Positions 8,185-17,366 of a stretch of DNA of 64,000 nt are shown here, piece after piece (the first letter of the stretch is position 1; every line of letters begins with the position of its first letter). The translations under genes were made by a program, and so were the position numbers. The notes under the pieces are model-generated. The model did no database searches. It saw nothing but the letters and a program-made list of their open reading frames with translations, and was not told where the DNA came from. Source of the stretch: Sediminibacterium sp. Gen4. Lineage in GTDB: Bacteria > Bacteroidota > Bacteroidia > Chitinophagales > Chitinophagaceae. The DNA lies in contig JACBFI010000001.1 of NCBI GenBank assembly GCA_013391385.1, positions 62,001 to 126,000 on the forward strand, in the 5' to 3' direction.

Positions 8185-9639
8185 ATGTTTGAACAAACCT
8201 TTAAAAATATTGATGATATTCTTCACAAAGATTCAGGTTGTGGAAGCGAACTAGATTATGTCGAGCAGACCTCTTGGATTCTTTTTTTAAAGTATCTAGA
8301 TGATTTAGAAAAAGATAGAGCCACAGCAGCAGAATTAGTTGGGAAAAAGTATTCACAAATTATTGACGAAGCTTATCAATGGAATATTTGGGCTGTACCT
8401 AAGGGGAATGATGGCAAAATAGATTTCCATAAAGCTTTAACTGGTGACGATCTCAGAGACTTTGTGAATCATAAGCTATTTCCTTATTTACAAACATTCA
8501 AACAAAAAGCTCAATCTCCAGATACTATTGAATATAAAATTGGTGAAATATTCAGCGAGTTAAAAAACCGTTTACAAAGCGGCTATAATCTAAGAGAAGT
8601 AATAAACCTAATTGATCAATTACGATTTCGTACACATGCGGAAAAGCATGAAATGAGTCACCTATATGAGGGCAAAATAAAAAATATGGGTAACGCTGGT
8701 CGAAATGGTGGTGAATATTATACCCCACGACCATTAATTACAACAATAATTAAGGTTATTGACCCAAAAATTGGAGATAAAATCTATGATGGTGCATGTG
8801 GATCCGCAGGATTCTTGTGTGAAGCTTATAACTATTTAAAATCTGGAAAGTCGCTCTCCACTAAGGAATCAGAGATACTTCAAAAGAATACTTTTTATGG
8901 TAAAGAAAAGAAATCGTTAGCATATATTCTAGGCGTTATGAATTTGATTCTACATGGAGTAGAAGCACCTAATATTATTCATACAAATACTCTAGCTGAA
9001 AATCTTGCTGATATACAAGAAAAGGATCGTTTTGATGTAATATTAGCTAACCCGCCTTTTGGAGGAAAAGAAAGAGCAGAGGTTCAACAAAATTTTCCAA
9101 TAAAAACAGGTGAAACTGCTTCTTTATTTTTACAACACTTTATAAAAATTTTAAAAGCTGGCGGTAAGGCAGGAATTGTAATCAAAAATACATTCTTGAG
9201 TAATACAGATAATGCAACTGTAGCTATTAGAAAACAGCTGTTGGAAAGCTGTAACCTTCATACAATTTTAGATTTACCAGGAGGTACTTTTACGGGTGCA
9301 GGAGTCAAGACAGTAGTTTTATTTTTTGAGAAAGGTAAGCCAACACAAAATCTATGGTTTTATTCACTGAACCTCGATCGTAATTTAGGCAAAACAAATC
9401 CATTGAATGAAACCGACTTGGCAGAATTTGTAGATCTACAAAAAAACTTTGTAAATAGCGAAAACTCTTGGAGTATAAATGTAAAAGATATAGACCAAAA
9501 TACATTTGACTTAAGTGTAAAGAACCCGAATAAAAAAGACCAAACGGAACTTCGACAACCACAAGAAATTTGGGAAGAAATGAAAGCATTAGATGAAGAA
9601 AGTTCAGAGATACTTAACTCAATTTTGAAATTGATATGA
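8185..9639 (+). CDS. hsdM: Type I restriction-modification DNA methyltransferase subunit
   Basis: 484 residues. The N-terminal helical HsdM domain (about 1-150) is followed by an N6-adenine methyltransferase core: AdoMet-binding motif I DGACGSAGF at about 202-210 and catalytic motif IV NPPF at about 289-292. Together with HsdS it methylates adenine in the bipartite target and protects host DNA. It is the first gene of a five-gene operon and overlaps hsdS by 4 nt (ATGA). Length and motifs are normal, so it appears intact. Confidence 0.95.
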   Translation: MFEQTFKNIDDILHKDSGCGSELDYVEQTSWILFLKYLDDLEKDRATAAELVGKKYSQIIDEAYQWNIWAVPKGNDGKIDFHKALTGDDLRDFVNHKLFPYLQTFKQKAQSPDTIEYKIGEIFSELKNRLQSGYNLREVINLIDQLRFRTHAEKHEMSHLYEGKIKNMGNAGRNGGEYYTPRPLITTIIKVIDPKIGDKIYDGACGSAGFLCEAYNYLKSGKSLSTKESEILQKNTFYGKEKKSLAYILGVMNLILHGVEAPNIIHTNTLAENLADIQEKDRFDVILANPPFGGKERAEVQQNFPIKTGETASLFLQHFIKILKAGGKAGIVIKNTFLSNTDNATVAIRKQLLESCNLHTILDLPGGTFTGAGVKTVVLFFEKGKPTQNLWFYSLNLDRNLGKTNPLNETDLAEFVDLQKNFVNSENSWSINVKDIDQNTFDLSVKNPNKKDQTELRQPQEIWEEMKALDEESSEILNSILKLI

Positions 9640-10859
9640 GTTGGATTAAAAAAAGATTAGGTGAAGTATTAATTATTGAACGTGGTGGTTCTCCAAGACC
9701 AATAGATAAATATTTAACCACTTCACATGATGGAATCAATTGGATAAAAATTTCTGATGCAACAGCATCTGACAAATACATATTTGAAACAAAAGAAAAA
9801 ATTATAAAAGAAGGGTTACATAAAACAAGGATGGTAAATGACGGTGATTTTATTTTATCAAACTCTATGAGTTTTGGTAGGCCGTATATTATGAAAACAT
9901 CAGGTTGTATTCATGATGGTTGGCTTGTTCTAAAACAGAACGGGGAAAAGGTATTTGACACTGAATTTTTATACTATCTTCTTTCTTCTCCTTTTGTATA
10001 TAAGCAGTTTGATTATTTAGCAGCTGGCTCAACAGTAAGAAATTTGAATATTGCATTAGTGAGTTCAGTAAAAGTACCTGTTCCTACTATCTCAGAACAA
10101 AAAAACATAGTTTCAAAATTAGACGAAGTATTTGAGCAGATTTCCAAGGCAAAAGCCAATGCCGAACAAAACCTCAAAAACGCCAAAGAACTTTTTGAAA
10201 GCTATTTGCAGGGGGTGTTTGAGAATGGGAATGAAAATTGGGAAGTAAATTGCTTAGATGAATTAGGAACAATTACATCAAGTAAGCGGATATATAAAAG
10301 CGAGTATGTAAAAGATGGTGTTCCGTTCTACAGAACAAAAGAAATTAAAGAATTATCCAACGGGAAACCAATAACTCTTGAATTATTTATTTCACGACAA
10401 AGATACGAGCAAATCAAACAATCTTTTGGCGTTCCAAAAATTGGAGATTTATTAATGTCAGCAGTAGGAACTATTGGTGAAATTATGGTTATCGAAAATG
10501 AAGATGAGTTCTATTTTAAAGACGGAAATATTGTTTGGTTCAAAGATTTTGAAAAGTTAGACACCAATTATTTGAAATACGCTTTGACTGCATTCGTTGA
10601 GAAAATAAAGAGTCTTGCTATTGGTGCAGCTTATAGTGCCTTGACGATAGAGAAGTTAAATAAGTATCAAATTGCTTTTCCAAGCACCATTGACGAACAA
10701 CAAACCATCGTCCGCCAATTAGATGCCCTGCGTGCCGAAACGCAAAAGCTGGAAGCGGTGTATCAAAAGAAAATTGCGGATTTGGAAGAACTGAAAAAAT
10801 CAATCTTGCAAAAGGCATTTGCAGGAGAACTGAAAACTGAAAAAGCGGTTGCAGTATGA
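9636..10859 (+). CDS. hsdS: Type I restriction-modification specificity subunit
   Basis: 407 residues with the usual two-half layout: target recognition domain 1 (about 1-160), a central helical conserved region (KAKANAEQNLKNAKELFESY), target recognition domain 2 (about 200-355) and a C-terminal helix (EKKIADLEELKKS-type, ending in LQKAFAGEL). It determines the DNA sequence bound by the complex. The central and terminal helices use visibly more GC-rich codons than the recognition domains, a mosaic pattern expected from domain exchange. It overlaps hsdM and the next gene by 4 nt each. Confidence 0.93.
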   Translation: MSWIKKRLGEVLIIERGGSPRPIDKYLTTSHDGINWIKISDATASDKYIFETKEKIIKEGLHKTRMVNDGDFILSNSMSFGRPYIMKTSGCIHDGWLVLKQNGEKVFDTEFLYYLLSSPFVYKQFDYLAAGSTVRNLNIALVSSVKVPVPTISEQKNIVSKLDEVFEQISKAKANAEQNLKNAKELFESYLQGVFENGNENWEVNCLDELGTITSSKRIYKSEYVKDGVPFYRTKEIKELSNGKPITLELFISRQRYEQIKQSFGVPKIGDLLMSAVGTIGEIMVIENEDEFYFKDGNIVWFKDFEKLDTNYLKYALTAFVEKIKSLAIGAAYSALTIEKLNKYQIAFPSTIDEQQTIVRQLDALRAETQKLEAVYQKKIADLEELKKSILQKAFAGELKTEKAVAV

Positions 10860-12886
10860 AAAAGATAGACCTACATCTACATACAAAGCCATCACAATAC
10901 AGTGATTCAGCATTTATATTTAGCCTTCCAAAGCTAAAAGAGTATGTTGCAAAGTTAGCTATTGATTGTATCGCAGTTACCAATCACAACTTATTTGATT
11001 TACCTCAATTCAATCAGATTTCAGCAGAACTTGGAATAAAAGTTTTGCCAGGAATAGAAATAGATTTAGAGAAAGGGCATTTGCTTTTAATTTCAGAAAA
11101 TGCGGAACTTGATGACTTTGAAGCCAAGTGCAACCAAGTTGAAAGTTTAATCACAAGTGAATCTGAATTTATTACTGTTCAAAAACTAAAAGAAATATTC
11201 ATTGACCTAAGTCGATACCTTTTAATTCCGCACTATGATAAAACTCCAATTATTCGACCTGAAATAATTGAAAAATTAAAACCACATATTACATCGGGAG
11301 AAGTAACCAGTGCAAAGAAATTCAAATATTGCTTGAAAGATGTAAACAGCTTAGTTCCTGTTTTATTTAGTGATTTGCGATTTACAGAGAATATGACTGC
11401 ATTCTCACCACGCCAAACCTTTATTGATATTGATGATACTTCTTTAAGGGCAATTAAAACGTGCTTAATAGATAAGCACAAAGTATTTCTTCATCATACA
11501 GAAGGACATCGGTTTTTTCAGATTTTTGAAAATGGTCAAAAACTATCAACAGGTTTGAATGTAATTTTAGGTGAAAGGTCATCAGGTAAAACCTATACAC
11601 TTAAAACAATTGCTGCTTTGTATGACAATGTCAAACACATTAAGCAATTTGAGTTATTGGAAACGGATGAAGAAAGAGACAAAAAGAAATTTGATGAGTT
11701 GCTTACTACTAAACAAAGCAGTGTTTCAGAACAATTTTTAAAAGAGTTCAAAGAAGTTGTAGAAGATGTTTCAAAAATTGACAGTAAAAAAAATGAAAAA
11801 CGGATTGAAAGTTATTTAACCTCTTTGTTAAAGGTTGCAGCAGAAGAAGAGAAAAAAGATGTTTACTCAAAATGCACTCTGTTTAATGAGAGCAAGTTCA
11901 TTGAAACAAGCAACGATACATTAAAGCAATTAGTAACTGCAACCGAATTACTTATTGAGAATACTCAATACAGAACTCTAATAGATAGCCACATTTCTAA
12001 AAAGGTGTTGCAAGAGTTAGTTGTTGATTTAATGAAGAAATATGAAGAAGTGCAAGAGAAAAACTTGAAAGCAAGGTGGGTAAATTCTCTTGTTGTTAAT
12101 ATTCAAAAGGAGTTGCAATCATCTACAGCATCAGAACACATTAAAGATGTTGACTTCTATACGATTCTTCTTGAAAAAGATAAGCTAAGGAAATTTGAAA
12201 ATATCGCAACTCAAATCAAGAGAGAAAAAGTAATTGAACAAACAGATGTTCGTAGGTTTAAGATTGTGGCATCAACGAGAAGATTTAACGGAGCACAAGA
12301 GCTAAAAAACAAAAGCGGCATTCAGCAAACTGCTTTCAGTATTGCTTATCCACTATACGATTCTCCTGTTCAATATTTGGATGAACTAAAGAAAATGGAG
12401 CGAATACCAGAAACTGAATTTTATAAATATTTTGTAGATGTCAGTTATCGGATATTGAATGAATTTGATGCCGAAATATCAGGTGGAGAAAGGTCAGAAT
12501 TTAATCTACTTGAAAAAATTCAAAATGCACATCATTTCGATTTGCTTTTAGTGGATGAACCCGAATCATCATTTGATAATCTGTTTTTAAAAAATGAAGT
12601 GAATGAGCAAATCAGGCAAATTTCAAAGACAGTTCCTGTAATTGTTGTTACCCACAACAACACTGTAGGAGCATCTATTAAGCCTGATTATATTCTCTAC
12701 ACAAAGAAGGAAATTGTTGGCGGCAAAGCAGTTTATAAAGTTTATTCGGGTAATCCTGCTGACCCAATACTAAAATCTATTGATGGCGAAGAAATTAATA
12801 ATTATAACATAATGCTTAATTGCCTTGAAGCAGGTGACTCAGCATACATTGAAAGAAAACAGTCCTATGATATACTTAAAAATTGA
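10856..12886 (+). CDS. PHP-domain / ABC-type ATPase fusion linked to type I RM (TrlF-like)
   Basis: 676 residues. The N-terminus is a PHP phosphoesterase domain: HLHT at residues 7-10, TNHN near 43-46, then GIEIDLEKGH and a further His in LIPHYDK, the metal ligands expected of the family. An ABC/SMC-like ATPase follows: Walker A GERSSGKT (about 239-246), a long helical insertion (about 260-500), signature SGGER (about 542-546), Walker B LLLVDEPESS and switch His in VVTHNN. The overall plan resembles TrlF/PrrC-like restriction-linked proteins, but it carries a PHP domain rather than an anticodon-nuclease domain. It is translationally coupled to hsdS (4-nt overlap) and to the next gene. Nucleic-acid or nucleotide cleavage as a second defence layer is inferred. 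Confidence 0.8.
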   Translation: MKKIDLHLHTKPSQYSDSAFIFSLPKLKEYVAKLAIDCIAVTNHNLFDLPQFNQISAELGIKVLPGIEIDLEKGHLLLISENAELDDFEAKCNQVESLITSESEFITVQKLKEIFIDLSRYLLIPHYDKTPIIRPEIIEKLKPHITSGEVTSAKKFKYCLKDVNSLVPVLFSDLRFTENMTAFSPRQTFIDIDDTSLRAIKTCLIDKHKVFLHHTEGHRFFQIFENGQKLSTGLNVILGERSSGKTYTLKTIAALYDNVKHIKQFELLETDEERDKKKFDELLTTKQSSVSEQFLKEFKEVVEDVSKIDSKKNEKRIESYLTSLLKVAAEEEKKDVYSKCTLFNESKFIETSNDTLKQLVTATELLIENTQYRTLIDSHISKKVLQELVVDLMKKYEEVQEKNLKARWVNSLVVNIQKELQSSTASEHIKDVDFYTILLEKDKLRKFENIATQIKREKVIEQTDVRRFKIVASTRRFNGAQELKNKSGIQQTAFSIAYPLYDSPVQYLDELKKMERIPETEFYKYFVDVSYRILNEFDAEISGGERSEFNLLEKIQNAHHFDLLLVDEPESSFDNLFLKNEVNEQIRQISKTVPVIVVTHNNTVGASIKPDYILYTKKEIVGGKAVYKVYSGNPADPILKSIDGEEINNYNIMLNCLEAGDSAYIERKQSYDILKN

Positions 12887-13181
12887 AAACGGTAAAGGCT
12901 ACTTCTTCAAAGAGCCTGACCAGTGGATTGAAATAGACCAAATTGGTAAAGAAGATTTGTTGACTTTACTCGATAAAGCAATTGCTGATGATTTTGAAAT
13001 GAATGATTATGATGCAGGCTTGTTACAAAACACGGCACATCAAATAATCTACAAACACCTTTTTCAAAAGTTCAATGAGTTAGTTGAAAATAAAAGTCGC
13101 TTCAAAGATGAAAGCGAACAGCTTTACAAAAGTGCAATAGAAAAATACACAGAAGCCATTCAAGCAAGTGGTGATGTTTAA
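12867..13181 (+). CDS. Small acidic protein in the type I RM operon
   Basis: 104 residues from the ATG at 12867 (MIYLKIENGKGYFF), which overlaps the PHP-ATPase gene by 20 nt. The frame stays open a further 14 codons upstream, but inside the ATPase gene. The sequence is acidic and helical after a short beta N-terminus (DQWIEIDQIGKEDLLTLLDKA). No family is recognised. Its place between the PHP-ATPase and hsdR suggests it is a partner or regulator of the PHP-ATPase. Confidence 0.7.
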   Translation: MIYLKIENGKGYFFKEPDQWIEIDQIGKEDLLTLLDKAIADDFEMNDYDAGLLQNTAHQIIYKHLFQKFNELVENKSRFKDESEQLYKSAIEKYTEAIQASGDV

Positions 13182-13192
13182 ACGAATATAAA

Positions 13193-15583
13193 ATGAACGA
13201 AGCAGAAACAAGAGCAGAACTCATAGACCCAAAGCTAAAGGCTTGTGGTTGGGGCGTTGTGGAAGGCTCTAAAGTCCTTCGTGAATACCACATTACGCAA
13301 GGGAAAATTCAAACAGGCGGTGGGCGTGGCAAAAAAGAGATTGCCGATTATGTGTTGGTTTACAAAGGTATCAAGTTGGCCATTGTAGAAGCCAAAAGTG
13401 ATGAACAGGAAGTTGGCGAAGGCGTAATGCAAGCCAAAAAATATGCTCAAAAACTTCAATTAGAAACCACTTACAGCACCAACGGTAAAGCCATTTACCA
13501 AATCTGGATGAAAACAGGCGAAGAAGGATTGGTAACAGACTTTTTAAGCCCTGATGAACTTTGGAATAAAACCTTTGCCGAGCAAAACAATTGGCGTGAG
13601 CAATTTGCCAATGTGCCGTTTGAAGACAGAAGCGGAAGTTGGCAGTTAAGATATTATCAGGAAATAGCCGTTCAGCGAACCGTTGAAGCGATTGCACAAA
13701 ACAAAGACAGAATTTTACTTACACTTGCCACAGGAACAGGAAAAACGGCAATTGCTTTTCAAATCGCTTGGAAACTATTTCAAACCCGTTGGAATTTAAA
13801 ACGAGACGGCAGCCGAAGACCAAGAATTTTATTTTTAGCGGACAGAAACATATTAGCCGACCAAGCTTACAATTCATTTTCGGCATTTCCCGAAGATGCT
13901 TTGGTGCGGATAAAACCTAATGAGATAAAGAAAAGCGGAAAAGTGCCGACCAACGGCAGTATTTTCTTTACCATTTTTCAAACCTTTATGAGCGGCACGG
14001 ATGCGGAAGGAAAACCTGCACCCTACTTTGGCGAATATCCAGTCGACTATTTTGATTTTATCATTATTGACGAATGCCATCGTGGCGGAGCAAATGACGA
14101 AAGTAATTGGCGTGGTATTTTAGAATATTTCAGTCCAGCCGTTCAATTGGGGTTAACCGCAACTCCAAAGCGAAAAGACAATGTGGACACCTATAAATAT
14201 TTTGGCGAACCTGTTTACATCTATTCGCTGAAGGAAGGTATCAATGACGGTTTCTTAACGCCATTCAAAGTAAAACGCATCAAAACCACTTTAGACGATT
14301 ATCGCTATACTTCTGATGATACGATTGTAGAAGGCGAAATTGAAGAAGGCAAACTCTATGAAGAAAAAGATTTTAACCGCACCATTGAAATTGTAGAAAG
14401 AGAAGCCAAGCGGGTAAACATCTTTTTAGATGAAGCCAACCAAAACGAAAAGGCAATAATCTTTTGTGCCAACCAAGCACACGCAGCATTGATAAGAGAT
14501 TTGGTAAACCAAAATGCCAAAAGCAAAGACCCATTTTATTGTGTTCGTGTAACTGCCAATGACGGAGAAGAAGGCGAAAGACTGTTGCGAGAATTTCAGG
14601 ACAATGAAAAAACAATCCCAACCATTCTGACCACTTCGCAAAAACTTTCTACAGGAGTTGATGCAAGGAACATTCGGAATATCGTTTTGCTTCGTCCAGT
14701 TAATTCAATGATTGAGTTTAAACAAATTGTAGGAAGAGGTACAAGACTATTTGACGGCAAATACTTCTTTACTATTTATGATTTTGTAGACGCATATAAA
14801 CATTTTTCTGATCCAGAGTGGGATGGTGAACCTGTCGAAGATGAACCATGCAAGAAATGTGGCAAAAATCCCTGCGAATGTGAGTATGAACCTCCTAAGC
14901 CTTGCCCTGTTTGTAATCAAAGACCCTGCACTTGTGAGAACTTACCACCTGAGCCTTGTAAAAAATGTGGTCAGTCACCCTGTGTTTGTAAGAAAAAAGT
15001 GAAAGTAAAGCTTAAGAATGGCAAGGAGAGAGAAATCAGTCACATGATTTCAACTTCATTCTGGAGTGTAGATGGGAAACCTATTTCTGCAGATGAATTT
15101 CTAGAAAATCTATTTGGAGAACTGCCAAAGCTTTTTAAAGATGAACAAGAATTAAAGACAATATGGGGTAATCCAAAAACTAGAAAGTTATTACTAGAGA
15201 GACTAGAAGAGGCTGGATTCCCTAAATCAGATTTAATTGTTTTACAACAGTTAGTTGATATGGAAAAAAGTGATCTATTTGATGTACTTGAATATGTTTT
15301 CAATGATGAATATGTAGCTATTTCTAGAGAACAAAGAGCAACAGCTGCAAAAGCAACTATTTTTACACTGCTTAATGATAAACAAAAAGAATTTATTGAG
15401 TTTGTACTTAGTAAATATGTTGAATCTGGTGTCGAAGAGCTTGATCAAGAAAAATTACCGCTTTTATTAATAAACAAATATCAATCTTTAGAAGATGCTA
15501 AAGATATACTAGGCGATACTACGGATATTAGTAAACTTTTCACTGACTTTCAACAATACCTATATAATGAAAGAGTAGCTTAA
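13193..15583 (+). CDS. hsdR: Type I restriction enzyme R subunit (EcoEI-like)
   Basis: 796 residues. An N-terminal PD-(D/E)xK nuclease is visible (IADYVLVYKGIKLAIVEAKS, giving D...EAK). The superfamily 2 translocase has Walker A ATGTGKT (about 179-185), DECH at 293-296, and QIVGRGTRLFDG as the motif VI arginine region. A Cys-rich insertion at about 550-606 has three tandem CxxCxxxPCxC units (12 Cys), which could bind zinc. The C-terminal helical domain (about 610-796) fits the EcoEI-type C-terminus. The enzyme translocates and cuts unmethylated DNA. The first two thirds are more GC-rich than the last third, changing near 14,690. It appears intact and is the last gene of the RM operon. Confidence 0.93.
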   Translation: MNEAETRAELIDPKLKACGWGVVEGSKVLREYHITQGKIQTGGGRGKKEIADYVLVYKGIKLAIVEAKSDEQEVGEGVMQAKKYAQKLQLETTYSTNGKAIYQIWMKTGEEGLVTDFLSPDELWNKTFAEQNNWREQFANVPFEDRSGSWQLRYYQEIAVQRTVEAIAQNKDRILLTLATGTGKTAIAFQIAWKLFQTRWNLKRDGSRRPRILFLADRNILADQAYNSFSAFPEDALVRIKPNEIKKSGKVPTNGSIFFTIFQTFMSGTDAEGKPAPYFGEYPVDYFDFIIIDECHRGGANDESNWRGILEYFSPAVQLGLTATPKRKDNVDTYKYFGEPVYIYSLKEGINDGFLTPFKVKRIKTTLDDYRYTSDDTIVEGEIEEGKLYEEKDFNRTIEIVEREAKRVNIFLDEANQNEKAIIFCANQAHAALIRDLVNQNAKSKDPFYCVRVTANDGEEGERLLREFQDNEKTIPTILTTSQKLSTGVDARNIRNIVLLRPVNSMIEFKQIVGRGTRLFDGKYFFTIYDFVDAYKHFSDPEWDGEPVEDEPCKKCGKNPCECEYEPPKPCPVCNQRPCTCENLPPEPCKKCGQSPCVCKKKVKVKLKNGKEREISHMISTSFWSVDGKPISADEFLENLFGELPKLFKDEQELKTIWGNPKTRKLLLERLEEAGFPKSDLIVLQQLVDMEKSDLFDVLEYVFNDEYVAISREQRATAAKATIFTLLNDKQKEFIEFVLSKYVESGVEELDQEKLPLLLINKYQSLEDAKDILGDTTDISKLFTDFQQYLYNERVA

Positions 15584-15653
15584 TTCAAAAAGCGATATAA
15601 TAACAGAACCCAATTAAAACTTGTAAAAGATAGATTAAATCAGAAAGCCCATA

Positions 15654-16529
15654 ATGCAGCATTTTTTAAAAAATATTATCCCTAGAATTCAACGGTACTC
15701 AAGTGACTTAGAAAGAATTGAATTTTTTGTCGACAAAGCATGGATCTTTATTGATAATGATGGAAACCAACATGAATATATATTCATGAGAGATCGTCGT
15801 TTGATAATGTCTTTAAATGGTAATGTTAAAACAGGAAAGTGGGAAATATTGCCAAATAAGAAACTTTTGATAAATAGAGTAACTGATGAGGTGTTATATC
15901 AAAATGCATTTATTGATGACGCGCTCTTAATTTTACAAAAAAGTGGAAACCAAGAAGATTCTTTCGTACTAATCAATATTAATAAGATTCCTGATTTAAA
16001 TGCCTTAAAATATCTAGAGGATTTAGAAGAAAAAAAACTGATAGCCTCAGAGCCCACTGAGAGAGGTGTTATAAAAATATCCGCGAGCGGAAAAATTATT
16101 GGAAATGATATTTATAAAGGGGCAAAAGTAAAATCACATGACGGTAAAATCATATCTGGAGTATTTCAGGTTGAACCATTAGCTAAAAATAAATTTATAG
16201 AAGTACATAATGGCAATATAAGCAGAGTATACTTTGTAAGGACTTATTTTACATTTGAAAAAAAGGAAGTAAAAGTAGAAGAAGATCAATTTAAAGACTT
16301 ACTTGGAAGCAAAGTGTTAACGAACTTAAAAGAAGTTAACAAGGAATATAATGTTAGTTTTACCTTAACTGATATTGAAAAAGATAGTTATGAGGTTAGA
16401 GTTAATGAGGATGGTGTAATTACAAAAGCAGTAGATATTCAACAAAGAACAATTGTCATTCTTGCAATTATAGCAGTCTTAATATTATTCACATGTTTAG
16501 GATTTTACATCTATTTTGACACCCTATAA
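15654..16529 (+). CDS. Tail-anchored hypothetical protein
   Basis: 291 residues with a single C-terminal transmembrane helix (about 267-288, IVILAIIAVLILFTCLGFYI), so the bulk should face the cytoplasm. The N-terminal half (WIFIDNDGNQHEYIFMRDRR, then GKWEILPNKKLLINR) resembles a Bacteroidota hypothetical family I have met without a known function. It starts 70 bp after hsdR on the same strand and may be co-transcribed. No catalytic motif is visible. Confidence 0.65.
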   Translation: MQHFLKNIIPRIQRYSSDLERIEFFVDKAWIFIDNDGNQHEYIFMRDRRLIMSLNGNVKTGKWEILPNKKLLINRVTDEVLYQNAFIDDALLILQKSGNQEDSFVLININKIPDLNALKYLEDLEEKKLIASEPTERGVIKISASGKIIGNDIYKGAKVKSHDGKIISGVFQVEPLAKNKFIEVHNGNISRVYFVRTYFTFEKKEVKVEEDQFKDLLGSKVLTNLKEVNKEYNVSFTLTDIEKDSYEVRVNEDGVITKAVDIQQRTIVILAIIAVLILFTCLGFYIYFDTL

Positions 16530-16612
16530 AGACTTATGATATTTACACCTTTTAACTTCCTCACTAGACTTGGTATAATCTTAAAATAGAAAAGGATGTT
16601 TAGAAATATGGA

Positions 16613-17071
16613 CTAAGTGATTTCGTTATTTTCAAAACTAAAAAACTCTCTTCCAAAAGGCGAAATAATCAAATGATCTAAAAGTCTTATGTCCATAAAT
16701 TTTGCAGCCTCCTTCAATCGATTAGTAAGATCAATATCAGCCTGAGATGGCTTTAAAGAACCACTAGGATGATTATGCGCAATTATGAATGCACTCGAAG
16801 CTGTATTTAAAGCAATAGCGAATACAATTTTGATATCTACTATAGTATATTTTGTCCCTCCTTCTGACAACCCATAAACACCTATCACCCTACCCTCATT
16901 GTTTAGGTACATTATTACTAACTGCTCCTTGTATGCAATCGTCTCTGGGTTAAAATACTTCCGCATGATCGTGTACGCATCCAAAGCAGATTTAATGACA
17001 GGTTTATCAGAAATAGCAGGCTTGTAAGAGATTTGAATTTCAGCCACAACGCAATTATTTAAGTCTTTCAT
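16613..17071 (-). CDS. RadC-like JAB-domain protein
   Basis: 152 residues. The JAB/MPN metalloprotease-type zinc site is intact: HNHPSGSLKPSQAD (HxHPSG...D) near residues 99-112, with an upstream conserved Glu in the YGLSEGG region. The N-terminal helix-hairpin-helix of full RadC is absent, as in most mobile-element copies. Such proteins are common on integrative elements in Bacteroidota; their biochemical role is unsettled. It is followed upstream by a small gene with a 1-nt gap. Confidence 0.88.
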   Translation of the reverse strand: MKDLNNCVVAEIQISYKPAISDKPVIKSALDAYTIMRKYFNPETIAYKEQLVIMYLNNEGRVIGVYGLSEGGTKYTIVDIKIVFAIALNTASSAFIIAHNHPSGSLKPSQADIDLTNRLKEAAKFMDIRLLDHLIISPFGREFFSFENNEIT

Positions 17072-17072
17072 T

Positions 17073-17318
17073 TTAAAAGTTTATTTGAATGATGAAATGA
17101 TTGTATGGATATTCCTTTCCATTTACCAAATAGGCTATACCAAAAACAGTATGAAACATTACAGCTTCTACATATACCCAAGTATCTTTTTTGAGAACTC
17201 CTGAATCCTTAATACACAACACTCTAAAGGGTGTATAAAGGATTCGTAATGCCCCTTTTTGATTTACAAGGTATAAGCATCCATAATTGGGGTATCTAAG
17301 CTTAAATGTTTCACTCAT
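17073..17318 (-). CDS. Small hypothetical protein beside the RadC-like gene
   Basis: 81 residues (MSETFKLRYPNYGCLYLVNQ...), predicted mostly beta. No family is recognised. It ends 1 nt before the RadC-like gene in the same direction, so the pair is almost certainly co-transcribed. Confidence 0.6.
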   Translation of the reverse strand: MSETFKLRYPNYGCLYLVNQKGALRILYTPFRVLCIKDSGVLKKDTWVYVEAVMFHTVFGIAYLVNGKEYPYNHFIIQINF

Positions 17319-17327
17319 AGTTTAAAA

Positions 17328-17360
17328 GAAAAAGCCCCATGATCATCTGACCATAGGGCG
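17328..17360 (-). terminator. Terminator after the DUF3871-like gene
   Basis: On the minus strand GCCCTATG...CATGGGGC forms a stem followed by a T-run, just downstream of the stop at 17367. It separates the Sak4/DUF3871 unit from the RadC unit. Confidence 0.65.
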
Positions 17361-17366
17361 GGGTTA

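Noticed and set aside
10856-12886. PrrC/RloC anticodon nuclease
   Set aside because: The operon position fits, but the sequence shows an N-terminal PHP domain and no C-terminal anticodon-nuclease motif, so only a functional analogy is kept.
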